Shown in pieces: positions 34,865 through 46,200 of a stretch of DNA of 64,000 nt. The notes beneath the pieces are model-generated. The model saw nothing but the letters and a program-made list of their open reading frames with translations. It was not told the DNA's origin and did not search any database. Each line of letters begins with the position of its first letter. Position 1 is the stretch's first letter. The DNA lies in assembly GCF_964204865.1 (NCBI RefSeq), contig NC_135251.1, positions 22,754,001-22,818,000 of the forward strand. Reading direction: 5' to 3'. Made by a program: the position numbers and the translations under genes. Source of the DNA: Styela clava. Taxonomy: Eukaryota > Chordata > Ascidiacea > Stolidobranchia > Styelidae.

Positions 34865-35914
34865 TTCAAAACGTAAAAAGTTTTTACTTAGGCCTACTTA
34901 CTGAATAAATTTCATATGCTGTTTGCTGAATAAGTTTAAAGACTAGAATAAGAAGATGTTTTGTTTTCATTTCATGGCTTAAAACACCAAAACACATTTT
35001 AGAACTAATTTTTCGATAATCAGGTAATAGCAAACCCACAAGAATTTCACAAACCGCGCTTTTGGTCTGTTTTATTCCTTCCACGATGGATTTGAGAAAT
35101 GTACTTGACGTAATTCGAATTTTTGAGTTTTCACACCTAAGCATACCAGTTGGCATATATTATATATTTGTGGTATATATATATTATATATATATATATA
35201 TTAGCAAAAAATTAAATAATACTAGAATAATGATTGATGTTTCTAACCAACTCGAATTGAATTAAAGTTCGGAATTAGTTATTTCCTTGCTACATTTTCC
35301 TTCTTATGCTTGAATTAAAATATATATTTTTTAACTCGAACTTCGCAGCAATTGTCTCTTTTCATATTTGCTACGCATAGCGATATTAGGGCGCGTTATG
35401 TAAAGCAGTTTGTCAAAATATATCGAGTTTTAAAGATGCGTGATTATCTCCACCCATCTCTATGACAATATTGAATAACCACAGCCCTATATTATTGCCA
35501 AAGTCGTGTATCGAGTATCAGTGTCTAATAAACCCAGATTGCCTTGAAGTAAGCCGCAGATTCTTCCAAGAATCCTTTCATCCAAATGTTTTACAAGATA
35601 CTGCTTTTGACCCTTAGGCATATTTTTAGCTTCATTAGACCAATGAAATAAAATGCTATTTGGCATCATATATGTTAACCTCATGTAGGTGTGTCCAGAT
35701 AAGTGTGTCCTCAAATTTAAAAACAGTCTGTTTCAAAATATGGCGACTAAAAAACTGATGAGGAGGAACTGCATAATTTGGAGTAGAAGGAATAAAAACA
35801 CATCGCAAACCCAGCGCTCTATTTTCGCGCCTGTATAAACCCAAATCGAAAAATAGCTTCCATTCAACGTTACTTACAGTTTATTTCGCCACTACCTTAG
35901 TAATGCTATAACAC
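34865..35914. other. intergenic, upstream of rolling stone-like copy A
   Basis: Contains a TA-rich microsatellite at about 35156-35205 and no supported gene. The minus-strand frames at 34884-35156 and 35487-35844 lack family resemblance. The promoter of copy A should lie here, but I cannot point to elements. Confidence 0.4.
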
Positions 35915-37945
35915 AGGGGTGCACAACACGTGGCACGCGTGCCAAATTTGGCACGCCATGCGCGCTCAAACGTGGCACGCGAACGGTTTTGTAAAAATTT
36001 TAGTTTATTTATGATAAACATCAAAATATCACCATTATATCGAAAGAAACTTCAATGATCATATTTATCCACACATTGCTAGCTCGTGGCCTGTTTAAGA
36101 AGGTAGTTGCTGAAAATAAGTAACACCTGAATTCGCACTGATTGCAGCAATGGGTAAAATCATTCGCTGCAAAAGAAAAGAAAAAGAGACTCGTGGATTT
36201 TAAGACTCGTGGACAAGCGAATATCTCTTTATCGAATATATATAAAAAGAAGCCCTTATTCTTGTTTGTGGCACAACTCTTTCTATTTTAGAAGCCTTCA
36301 ATGTGAAGAGACACCATACCGCGCTACATCAACACAAATATGATAAAACTGTCGGAAAGCCGAGAAAAAGTTTGATGTTGAAACTAAAAAATTCTGTGGG
36401 AGTGCAGCAGGACGTATTTAAAAAGCCCATCGGGGAAAATGGGAACGCCATCGCTGCATCTTATTTTTTACCAGAAAAAGTTACAGGCCATTCCAACAGA
36501 AAAAACTCTTCCAGACCATTCACAGATGGCGAGTTTGCTCGAGAATCAGTCTTTCGTAGACTACCATTCCTAGAAGAATTGAAGAAATTGGCGAAAATCT
36601 TAATTCAGTTCAATTCGTTTATTACTCCAGACTGCTTCGGTCCATATAAAAATAACACAAACAAATAAACATAAGCAAATATACAATAAATACATAAAAT
36701 ACCTGATACGACAATCTGATGAGCAACTGCAATCGAAAGTAGACCTTCGAATATTTTTCACTGACTTTTGATAAAAGCTGTGATATGGGTGATACTGAGC
36801 AATTATCAGTCCGCAAAGCAAAAGACCTAGCAAAAGACCTATCTGCTTACGAAGATCTTGTTGGACTTTATGACACAACACGTGGGGTAGATATAAAAGA
36901 AGCTGTGTTAAATGCGCTTCACTATAAAATTAGTTGGATTGACGACGGGGCAGCTTCTATGACTGGTAAAGAAAACGGTGCGGTGACGCTATTGAAAAAG
37001 TACTTGCAAGAATCTGATTTTACTCAGGACATTAACACTTTTCACTGCTTCATTCATCAAGAGTCCCTTTGTGCTCAATGTATAAAGATGACTCATGTTA
37101 TGGACGTTAATGTGTGACTGAAATTCTGTCGAATAGATTGAAGCACCGCCAATTTCGAGCATTCATGTTGGAGATGAATACACAATACAAGGACTTAGTG
37201 CATCACTCTCAAGTTTGCTGGTTAAGTCGATGGAAACTTTTGCAGCACTTTCTTGGCCTTTTTGAAGAAATTGAAATATTTTTACTGGAAAAAAGCTTGG
37301 TTCCTGACTTTGAGAAGTATGCTATAATGTGCAGTGACCTTCGTCAAATCTTTTCAAAACGCTTTCAAGATTATAATGACCGGAAGGGGCAAATGAATTT
37401 ATTTCAAAGACCATTGACTGTAGATGTTGAATATATTGAAGACGCTGACGCTCAACTGGAACTTCTGGTTTTGAGGTCAAACCAAGTTTTGCAGGATGTT
37501 TTTCAACAAAATTCAATACTTGAGTTCTACTCTCGCCTCGAAGAAGAGAATTATCCAGTTTTGTTGAGAAATTCAAAAGTCTGGATTTGTTAATTTGCAA
37601 GCACGTACAGTTGTTAACAGGCATTCTCAATCATGAAAATAAACAAATTCCAGCTACGGACCCGTTTACTAGATGAGCATATAGATTCAGTGATGCGAAT
37701 CGCTATTTCCCCCTTGAAGCTCAACATTTCAAATTTGGTCCAACAAAAACGTTTTCAAATCAGCGGTTTTTCACGGGATCAAATCATTTCAATAAATAGA
37801 TATTCGTTATTATGTATTATTATTGAAGTTTGTTTGATATATGTTATACGGGAGTTTGTTTACAATAACAAAAATTGTGCGTGGCACGCGACAAGATTAT
37901 TTTTAAAAATTTGGCACATATCCTCATTTGAGTTGTGCACCACTG
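35915..37945 (+). mobile_element. 2.0-kb hAT (Charlie-group) transposon with perfect target duplication
   Basis: The left end is CAGGGGTGCACAACACGTGG and the right end, read inward, CAGTGGTGCACAACTC. Both continue into GGCAC(G)CG-type subterminal sequence. The flanking octamer CTATAACA is identical on both sides (35907-35914 and 37946-37953), the 8-bp target duplication of hAT elements. The interior holds a broken transposase gene. The perfect duplication implies a fairly recent insertion even though the coding region is already inactivated. Confidence 0.93.
36303..37593 (+). pseudogene. hAT transposase, GTF2IRD2/ZBED5-like, frameshifted
   Basis: Three consecutive open pieces: 36303-36668, 36785-37117 and 37114-37593. 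The first reads HHTALHQHKYD...QDVFKKPIGENGNAIAASYF...RPFTDGEFARES, the region after the BED finger. The second has VGLYDTTRGVDI, ISWIDDGAASMTG and TFHCFIHQESLCAQ, the catalytic core. The third has LKHRQFRAFMLEMN and VCWLSRWKLLQHF. A frame change and stops between 36669 and 36784 interrupt the 'FESFSLALDES'-equivalent segment. The N-terminal BED finger and C-terminal dimerisation helix were not found. It is non-functional as read. Confidence 0.88.
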
Positions 37946-37953
37946 CTATAACA

Positions 37954-38579
37954 AACATTAAAATTGAGTAATACATTCTATGATGTCTTATAATGTTATA
38001 TTCCAAACCTTTTCAGTCTGTTCGCTTGTAGCACAAAGTCTTAACTCACCAGTGAAACAATACAATTTCAGTAATAGAACCATAGGGGTTCGGTTTAACA
38101 GAAAGTGCTTAAAACAACGAAAACGAGTCCAACTCATTCTTCTTCATGCTTGAAAATCTGTCTAAGTGAAAAGGTGTCTGAACGGCTTGAATTTCAATTG
38201 TACGTCATTGTTTATTTTTTACTGATAATGCGTTGCTACGCAGCTAAATACGATAGGATTAGCAACGCGACATAAATACGCGGCCAGAATATACATTCAA
38301 AGCCACTCTCATATATAAAGTTAATGTCATATACGCATAAAGCCATTTTAAGTGATGCCACACATACAGTCAATCGGTTTTAAATATATATATACTCTAT
38401 GTAGAGCTGTGCAATACGGTTGAGTCTACATGTTGTGTGCATGAAGATACATACAGAATCATTCGTTCCCAGCGATTGAATTTGAATACACAGAGGACGT
38501 CGCAATTTATTGAGTCATAATGCCACTTAAAGTTCAGGGCAGACCATCATTACCCACGTTACATTTTGTTTAATTTATT
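37954..38579. other. intergenic, nothing recognised
   Basis: AT-rich sequence between two transposons with no supported gene or repeat end. Confidence 0.4.
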
Positions 38580-39450
38580 ACTTATCGATCTTAAGATCGG
38601 TAAGTATATTGATAGGTATTTGTCTGTATGTGTGTATGTCTGTCTGTTAGATGCACGCGATATCTCACGAAGGCGTGGTTGAATCTGCTCCAAATTTTGC
38701 ATGTGCATTCATCATATCTCGGACCAGAATCCTATTGATTTTGGATGAATTATGTCGTATAATTAGCGAGTTATTAATTAATTAGTGATGAAGAGATCTG
38801 GATTTTCACAAATCGAGAGATTTTCGAGACGCGCTGAATGTGTGTGTGCGTATCAGATGCGCAAGTTTTCACGCTAGTGAGTCAGAGCGAAGGATACACA
38901 CCGCTAGATCGTATCTCGTGATTAATCTTTGAGCCTTGTCCATATCTCTCTTGTAACTTTGACGTCGTCGCGATGCGCAAGTTTCCTTCGAGAAATTTTC
39001 CACACTATTGAGTCAGAGCGAAGGATACACGCCGCGAGATCGTATCTCGTTACTTATAATTACTCCTTAAAGTATAAGCAATGTCCATATCCCTAAATCA
39101 GGTTCGGGGTTGCAGAATTCCTCACCAAAATATCGCTAGGCTGTGTTTGAATAGCCGTCGCAACCTGGGTTAGCGCCGTTGTATTTAACACAAACTATAG
39201 GATTGGTAAATACAGAAATAGGCTATTGGCTGGAAACTAATCGAAACAATCCAGTTCGGATTTGCAGGATTCTTCATAAAAGTATTTCCTCGAGTAGTAT
39301 TTCGACGACATGGGGAGTTGGCTATTGTTTCCTACATTTCTGATATTGGCTGAAAACTAATCAAAACAATCCAGTTCGGGTTTGCAGAATTTTTCGAATC
39401 GAAACCGCAGTTTCTGTTATGGGGGATCCCCTAACTTTCGATCGATAAGT
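38580..39450. mobile_element. repeat element bounded by ACTTATCGAT inverted ends
   Basis: The left end, ACTTATCGATCTTAAGATCG, is itself part of a near-perfect palindrome (38581-38604). The right end is the inverse, ATCGATAAGT (39441-39450). Inside are two copies of a roughly 131-bp unit (GAGTCAGAGCGAAGGATACA at 38879 and 39010) and two copies of a roughly 120-bp unit (AACAATCCAGTTCGG near 39245 and 39365). There is no ORF and no clear target-site duplication, so class and exact boundaries are uncertain. Confidence 0.5.
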
Positions 39451-40879
39451 CTTCGGTCTCTGACCGATATTCTCGTTTATAAAGCTTAGCCATATCAATT
39501 TTGTATGGTCAAGCAAATCTCGATGACGAAATGGGGTAGTGCTATTTCTCTTAGAGAAATTCTAAATGGGCTATTGATTGATCGAGAGAGCAACGCTCAA
39601 ATATATGGACATGAAATGCAAAAAAATTTTTTTTAACCAAAATTATCCCAAATATTATATCCTGAACATAGCTAGAAATGTGGAACGTGTACGGTAGCTT
39701 ACAGGATCAGGTTACCAATACCCGGACTGTCCTAGTTTTACTGATCCTGTGAGTTGGTGATACATTAGGCCGCGAGCCGAGGCCATTTATCTTTCAATTT
39801 CGTAGCGCACATAAGGTAACTACCTGAAAATGATTTTAAAATGTTCCTTAGAAATTTAGTAACAAATATTGCCTTGTTCCCACTTCCAAAAGTTGCACGT
39901 TTTACAGAAAAGACGCTTTTACCACAATAAATATGTGTTACCATCTGTCCTATTTTCTCTGCTTTTCCGGTATGATGGGCCAATGAGCGCAGACTTCTGC
40001 ATGACGTAACAATCAAAATAGTCAGCTGTAGGTGGATCCCCAGTGGTCGGATGAATATCAGATGTACTGCTACTGGCTACTGCTCGCTTTTGCGTTGAGT
40101 AGCCTTTCCAAAGTTTTTTTTTTAGTTATTATTAGTTCAGTTATTCTAAGGAGGTGTTGAAAAGTATAAGTAAGATATTAAACACTTGTATATCCTTACC
40201 ATAAAGAGCAATATTAGTTGAGCACTAACTCATAAGACGTTGTTAAATAGGTACCGGTACGGTACGGTAACTCCAAGGAAGGCTAGACCTAGAATAATAT
40301 GTTACAAACAACGATATTTTCTGGGTTGCATGAAATGTTTATGATTAATTTAATGACTCTTCTTGACTATTCAGCAGACTTATACTACTATATAGGCCAC
40401 AGCATATTTGGAAATATAAATTAATGGCTGTTTCTGTAATGCACGATTGTGTGAAAGAGAAGAAAATAATCAATTTTACTAATGTCGGTTTGTCTAAATC
40501 TAAATTCATATAGTCGACAAGAACCTGGGAAGCAATGATAAGTTATGCCGGAGTGGAAAGAAAGGTAGCATTGGAAACGATTGAGAGGTGAGAAATCAAG
40601 TTGTAGACAGACAGTTGATGTTTTAAAATATAGTCTATAGTTCATACTCATACTGTCATAGGGCATTTCAGACTGTGATATATCAAAACTTAGTGCAGAT
40701 ATAGTCTAGTAATGGTATGCAAACACTGCTGGACTGTAATACATGCAATGAGCATATATACGCACATTGAGTACATCAGATAAAATGCATTATGTATTCA
40801 AAGTATTAGTTAGTATTTGGTGGTATTTTTACACTCATGCTGTTCCAAATATGATTTTCTTCCTCATTTTAGATACTGC

Positions 40880-41416
40880 ACTACAAAAGAATCCGGCAAT
40901 GTTGAGGTTTTCAATTCATTTTTTTCTCAACTATGAAGATCTTTTGAGGTTAACGAGGCATTAATAAATAAAGCTGAGGAATTTGTTTGTTCACTATATG
41001 AAGAGGATATGAAGAACGTAAATGATACCAGGGCACGTCTATTTAACACTGGCAAATATAAGGATTATACTCTTTCACCCAACAATGATTCAATGAAGAA
41101 GCATGTGGCCCTCAAATCAGTTCTTGAGTTGGCAAACTGCAAGTGTAAGAAAAATAGTCAAAATAATTTATGCAAGTGTGCCAAAATCAACTTGAATTGC
41201 ACAGATTTTTGTTTTTGTATTGACTGCAAAAATCACAGTACACTTATAGAGGAAAAGTCGATTTTCGAGATAGTGGATTTCGAAAACAATTCAGAAGAAA
41301 GTGAATTAGATATTGCAGTTCATTTAAAAAGTATCATTTTTTTTCGGACATTTGTTAGTGTCGTAGTCCTGTTTCTAGGAATAATATTGCCTTTGTTCAA
41401 ATACATAACCACATAA
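40880..41416 (+). pseudogene. transposon-associated protein fragment with a tesmin/TSO1-like CXC motif
   Basis: One frame reads TTKESGNVEVFNSFFSQL, a TGA, then RSFEVNEALINKAEEFVCSL, and on into ARLFNTGKYKDYTL, VLELANCKCKKNSQN and CKCAKINLNCTDFCFCIDC, followed by KNH. The Cys spacing (CxC...CxC...C...CxC..CxN) fits the CXC fold found in tesmin/TSO1 proteins and, from memory, at the C-terminus of a widespread uncharacterised repeat-associated invertebrate protein family. A TGA near 40936 and the missing N-terminal part show decay. The frame continues past the CXC motif into a hydrophobic stretch, probably non-native sequence. Confidence 0.6.
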
Positions 41417-41679
41417 ACTAAAAAAAGACTAATTGTAATATTTCTGTTCACTATGTTATGTACATATTGTACATTCATTTAATTTTCTTTTTTCTTTTCC
41501 GGTAAATTTCTAAGTGAGAAATAACTGATTTATTTGTGTTGTTAATTTGTTCACGATGTTAATTTGTGACTTCATTGCTTAAAAATAAATACGTTTGATA
41601 GCTTCTACAAAATGGATGTAGCTTTTTATGCTGTTCTTGTCGTAAACTGCTTGTGGTTATCACATAAAATTTATTCGCT

Positions 41680-41820
41680 AATGTGAATCAGCGTTGTTGG
41701 TGTCGCTGCTTTCGAGGTCACTCGCGATTCCTGTCACACAATTAAAGTATTTTTTGTTGTTGGTTACATGTATGCCACATTTTTCGTAATCTACCTAATA
41801 AATTATGATTGACTGAGGAA
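41680..41820 (+). mobile_element. 3' end fragment of the same retroposon family as 5933-6221
   Basis: GGTGTCGCTGCTT, CACTCGCGATTCC and GTCACAC occur in the same order and spacing as on the minus strand of 5933-6221, ending near an AATAAATTATGATTGACTGA tail. It lies inside the long-TIR element at 39766-42531. Confidence 0.6.
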
Positions 41821-42532
41821 GTCCGATTTGGTCAGGCAAAACATTACAGGAATACATTTGCGTTAGTGTGCTGTAGGGCTCTCGAATTGCATAGTTCTTA
41901 TGTATGTGTTGTAAACTTATGGTTATTGAATTTCCGGGAACCTCTTATATTCAATTTCGCATGAGGATTGTGGAACAAGCTGTAATGCGTTCAGTATGTA
42001 ATAACAAGCTGTTCATTTTCACACAAAACTGAAAAATTTATTTAGTTACAGATGTGCGCTACGAAACTCATTTTCTGGGCGTTTTCAAGGCTTCGTCTCA
42101 CGGCCCATATCCGTGGTAAGGATCTACAAGTGTTTAATAACTTACTTATACATTTTTCAACAACGTCTTAGCATAACTTAATAATAATAACTAAACAGGG
42201 CTATGAAAAGGCTGCCCAACTCAACGCAAGGTCGAGCAGTAATAACTAATATTCATCCGCACGCTAACAGCTGATTCGATTCAATTGTTACGTCATGCAG
42301 AAGTCATTGTTCATTGCCGAAAATGTGCAGAATATAGGACAGATCGTAGCGCATATTTCTTGTAGTAAAAGCGTCTTTTCCGTGAAACGTGCAACTTTTG
42401 GAAGTGGGAACAAGGCAATATTTGTTACTAAATTTTTGAGGAACATTTTAAAATCATTTTCAGGTAGTTACCTGATGTGCGCTACGAAACTCACTTTCAA
42501 GGCGTTTTTCAGGGCCTCTGCTCGCGGCCTAC

Positions 42533-42935
42533 ATGCTTTGAGTCTCAACGTGTATTGTGGTACCAAAAGATCGCAGTCGCAATTGTATTATCAAACGACC
42601 AAAAGTATTTGAGTCGCTGGCATTAAAATCACCAATGATAACAATATTAGATATAGAAGAGTTTTCAATGATAGATTGCATTTTACAAAGTAAGGAGACA
42701 AACAAGTCTTCGTTTTCACTGCTGCAACATGGCATATAAACATTTAGAAATAAAATAGAGATTTCCTTATTTTGAAAAGAAATTCCCATCAGTCGATCAT
42801 CTTTTATAGAATCAATTACAGAAATGAATGGATGCAGTGATTCATGCCATAAACAAGCCAGACCTCCAAATGGACGACCTGAGATTGGACTGCCATTGGC
42901 ATAATCTATGGGGGAAATAGCAGCACTACAGCTTC
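42533..42935 (-). pseudogene. LINE endonuclease-domain fragment
   Basis: On the minus strand it reads AAISPIDYANGSPISGRPFG, then GLACLWHESLHPFISVIDS, DDRLMGISFQNKEI, LFLNVYMPC and IVIIGDFNASDSNTFGR. This is the middle of an endonuclease/exonuclease/phosphatase-fold domain (the GDFN motif corresponds to GDIN of the intact LINE at 14824), from a different LINE family. It is truncated at both ends; the inner truncation coincides with the end of the 39766-42531 element. No reverse transcriptase is attached. Confidence 0.85.
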
Positions 42936-43202
42936 CGAGTCTGGGTTAAATAACAATTCGACACCGACTCAGAATCTGAAAGAACAAAACAGACACAATT
43001 ACACAGGATTTTAAATACGCATCCGGTTCCGAATTAAACGAAATTGGAGACTCTGTCTACGAATAGATTGTCCAGTAACCCAATTCTTGTGATTTGTTTA
43101 TGACCTAATCAGCGTCGTTTTCTGTCTCGTACCCAGCCTTCCCTCTTGTGACTTGGAGAACATCGTTTCGCTGAACTCAATAAATCCTTATTTTATTTCC
43201 AG

Positions 43203-46200
43203 TTAACCGAATTCTACATTATCTCAAACCTTCTTTCTGATCTGAAATACTACTGGTTGCATATATCATCGGTAATTAAAAGATTAGGTCTTTCAAGCGA
43301 CATGCAAGAATTTGTGAACAATGGATACATGTGAGTTTACAATATTTTGTACTTTGCACAGGTCTTACCACCTGAATGGGATTCAAAAAGTGAATAAAAT
43401 TTTATTATTCAACATGAAGAAAAAAGAAATCCTTTTCGCTATTCCCGGTTTAGATTGAGTAATTTGTATTAATTTTCTGCTTGGTATGCAGATATCGAAT
43501 GTATATGTTATAAATGGAATTACATTCAGTGAATTGGTCTAGTCAATAAAATAAAAATATTTCCGAGTATTTTGATGTAGATTAAAATTGATGCCAGTTA
43601 AAAGATCTTTTTAAATAATATTTTATCTAGAAAATCAAAGAAAGAACTTAAAAACCTGATTGAAGAATCTGAAACGATCGCCCGTAAAAATATGTATGAC
43701 TTGCAGATGTACGTTCAAAAAAGAATAAACGAGCTGCAGGTAATTGAATAACTAATAATAATAAATCATTTACCTAATAATTGGGTTTTTGTTAATAACT
43801 GGACCAATTTCTTTGAAATTTCCAGTGGTTAAAGATTATATTTTTCGCTAGAAGGTGCGCGTTCGCGATCTGGTGGCCAGGCGAAGTCGTGAACCCTTTG
43901 AATAACTATGGTACAGGTAGACTACTGTGACAGATTGTTTTTCGTATCCATATATATGAGCACCGCATCGCTGTCTATGTCGATTGTTAGTTCATTAACT
44001 TTGGGTACAAATTAACCCAATAGTCTCCATATTGAAGATATATTTGGAAAAACAATCTTTGGAAACAGGAATTCAACAAAACGACCCATATTTTCAGTCC
44101 GTGTTCAAAAATCGTATGTTGCTTCACCGTTGTCTGCTTCTCACAGCTTAATATCTCTGAGGCAAGATCTTATTCTGGCAAGATCTTATCTATCAGAGGT
44201 TAAATAACGATCAATGCGAAGCACTAACATTGAGAACAAACAGGACTCCAATTAGTTTTTTGATAAACAACAGCGTGACAGCGTCAAACATTCCTTCCTC
44301 TCTCACAAGACAGCGAAACTGAATGCTTGAGTGCTACAAATATGGGCTAAATGTTTATGTAGCTTACTCATACAGACTGGGAGTAATCATTAAGACGTAA
44401 ATGTGTTTCAGTATTTTTGTTAGGGGTAAAAAATAGTCCTATTGGTGAATGTTTTCCACCATTGGGTTGGGTCTGAATCGGTTGTTTTGTAGTAATTATA
44501 TCTGAAAATTTATTGCAAGTATTAAATCTTTGCTATTCTGAAGAACAACTAACCGGGTTGCAGGACAATGTGCTTGTATCCATTGTGGTGACTGGTAACC
44601 GCCGATCGGAGTCTGTTGTAAGAGAAACTGGCGGTCAATGGTAATGGCAAACAGGCATGATAGCAGAAGTTTTCCTGTCATTAGGATCTCTTTAACGCCT
44701 CGTATCTTTATCTGGTCAAAATGATTGATTATTTTCAGCTCTAAAATATTTAACCGCTTTAGGTATTTTTATTATACTGAATAGTCACAGACAAGTAAAA
44801 CCCAACATATTGTTTGTCAACTGCTGTCAGTTGTAACATACACTTAGATGTGAAGACAGCTATGACTCTTATTCAACTGTTCAGATTTCAGAGTTGGACT
44901 AAATCTTGCTGAACATCAGAGGTGACTTACACGGCAGTTACACAACAATGGCTAGTTCGATTACGTTGTTGATATTTATCTCAAGATTGTTACGGCTCCA
45001 AGTTTTTACGCTCGTGTGTCAACCATCACGTTACGCGCTCCAGTATTGTACCAATTCGCAGGATTCTCTCCCATAAGGATCAAAATTCATCCATAATTAT
45101 CCGCAGTCTATTATGGCTGACAAAAGCCTATACGTCCAATATTTGTTTACTACTTAAGGTTGTTTCGATTAACACCGCATATGTGTGTATGTTTTCTCTG
45201 TTTAGAATCCAAACAATTGCAACGGTACATCAGTTTATGTATGTAATATGGTAAATGGAGCTGGATTTGGCAGCGAGTTGCACAGCATACTCAAATGTTT
45301 TCTACCGGCGTTTAAACAACAAAGAACATTGATTTATTATATTAAAGGATGGAAATATGATCCCGAAGGATTGAAGAATCTCTTTGCCCCACTCAGTGAT
45401 TGTGACGAAACACAATATACAAGTATTACAACTATTGTGAATACTACCACGTTAAATCAAGTTTTATGATAATACATCTTAATTTTTAAAATTAATTTGA
45501 CATTTTTTCGAAAAATGCAGTTTGAGAAATCACCGGGTCTCTCTTTATTCGTGTTACAGTTAAATTAGCTATGTCTAAACAAGTCTGACAATATGATATA
45601 TGTCATTGCTAGTGTGCAACAATACACTTGAATGATTTGTATCAGCATAGAATTAGGTTGAATTTTTCTATACAGAATATATCTTTTTGTGAACACTATA
45701 CCTTGAAATTATTTTCAAATTTCCATTCGTTTTCAGGTCTGAGTAACTCACAAATTGTGAATGGCAATGCCGTTTATCCAACTGGATACGACTTTATATC
45801 AATTCCAGAAGAAATATCTCAATTTATTATTCGAAATCATGCTGATCCATTTGCCTGGTGGATCGCGCAATTCATTGGATATGCGATGAGAATAAGGCCT
45901 GACTTTGTGAATCAACTTAACATCACCGCTCAGAAAATAAACTTTACTAAACCCATAGCCGGGTAAGTGAATGATAAACTATGCTAAATTATTGTTGTTT
46001 TTGTTGTTGTAAAATTTTTTTCTTTAAAACCTAATATACCAAAATTGCCAGTACTTAGAGATAGATGGTAAATAAATGGGATGTCACCGTATATCTAATT
46101 CGTAGACCGTCTCTGTCTTGCAAGTCACCCGTTCACCATTCAGCGTCAACGCCCACGAGAATGAAGATACTTTAGAAAATCTCAATTTCATTTTATTCGT

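Larger units (their letters stand above)
39766..42531 (+). mobile_element. 2.77-kb DNA element with about 430-bp terminal inverted repeats
   Basis: The left end, TAGGCCGCGAGC (39766), is matched by the inverted right end GCTCGCGGCCTA (42531). The inverted similarity continues inward to about 40205 and 42105, with small indels; shared blocks include GTAGCGCACAT, TACCTGAAAATGATTTTAAA, AAGACGCTTTTAC and CAAGTGTTTAATA. The trinucleotide CAT flanks both ends, a possible 3-bp target duplication. A second partial copy of the terminus lies in the same orientation at about 42048-42115. Inside is the remnant of a CXC-motif protein (40880-41416). It abuts a LINE fragment at 42533. I cannot assign a superfamily. 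Confidence 0.8.

Noticed and set aside
45206..45469. Extension of the FUT8-like third exon to a stop at 45469
   Set aside because: A GT at 45423 gives the phase needed by the next exon; the extra codons have no counterpart in the family.
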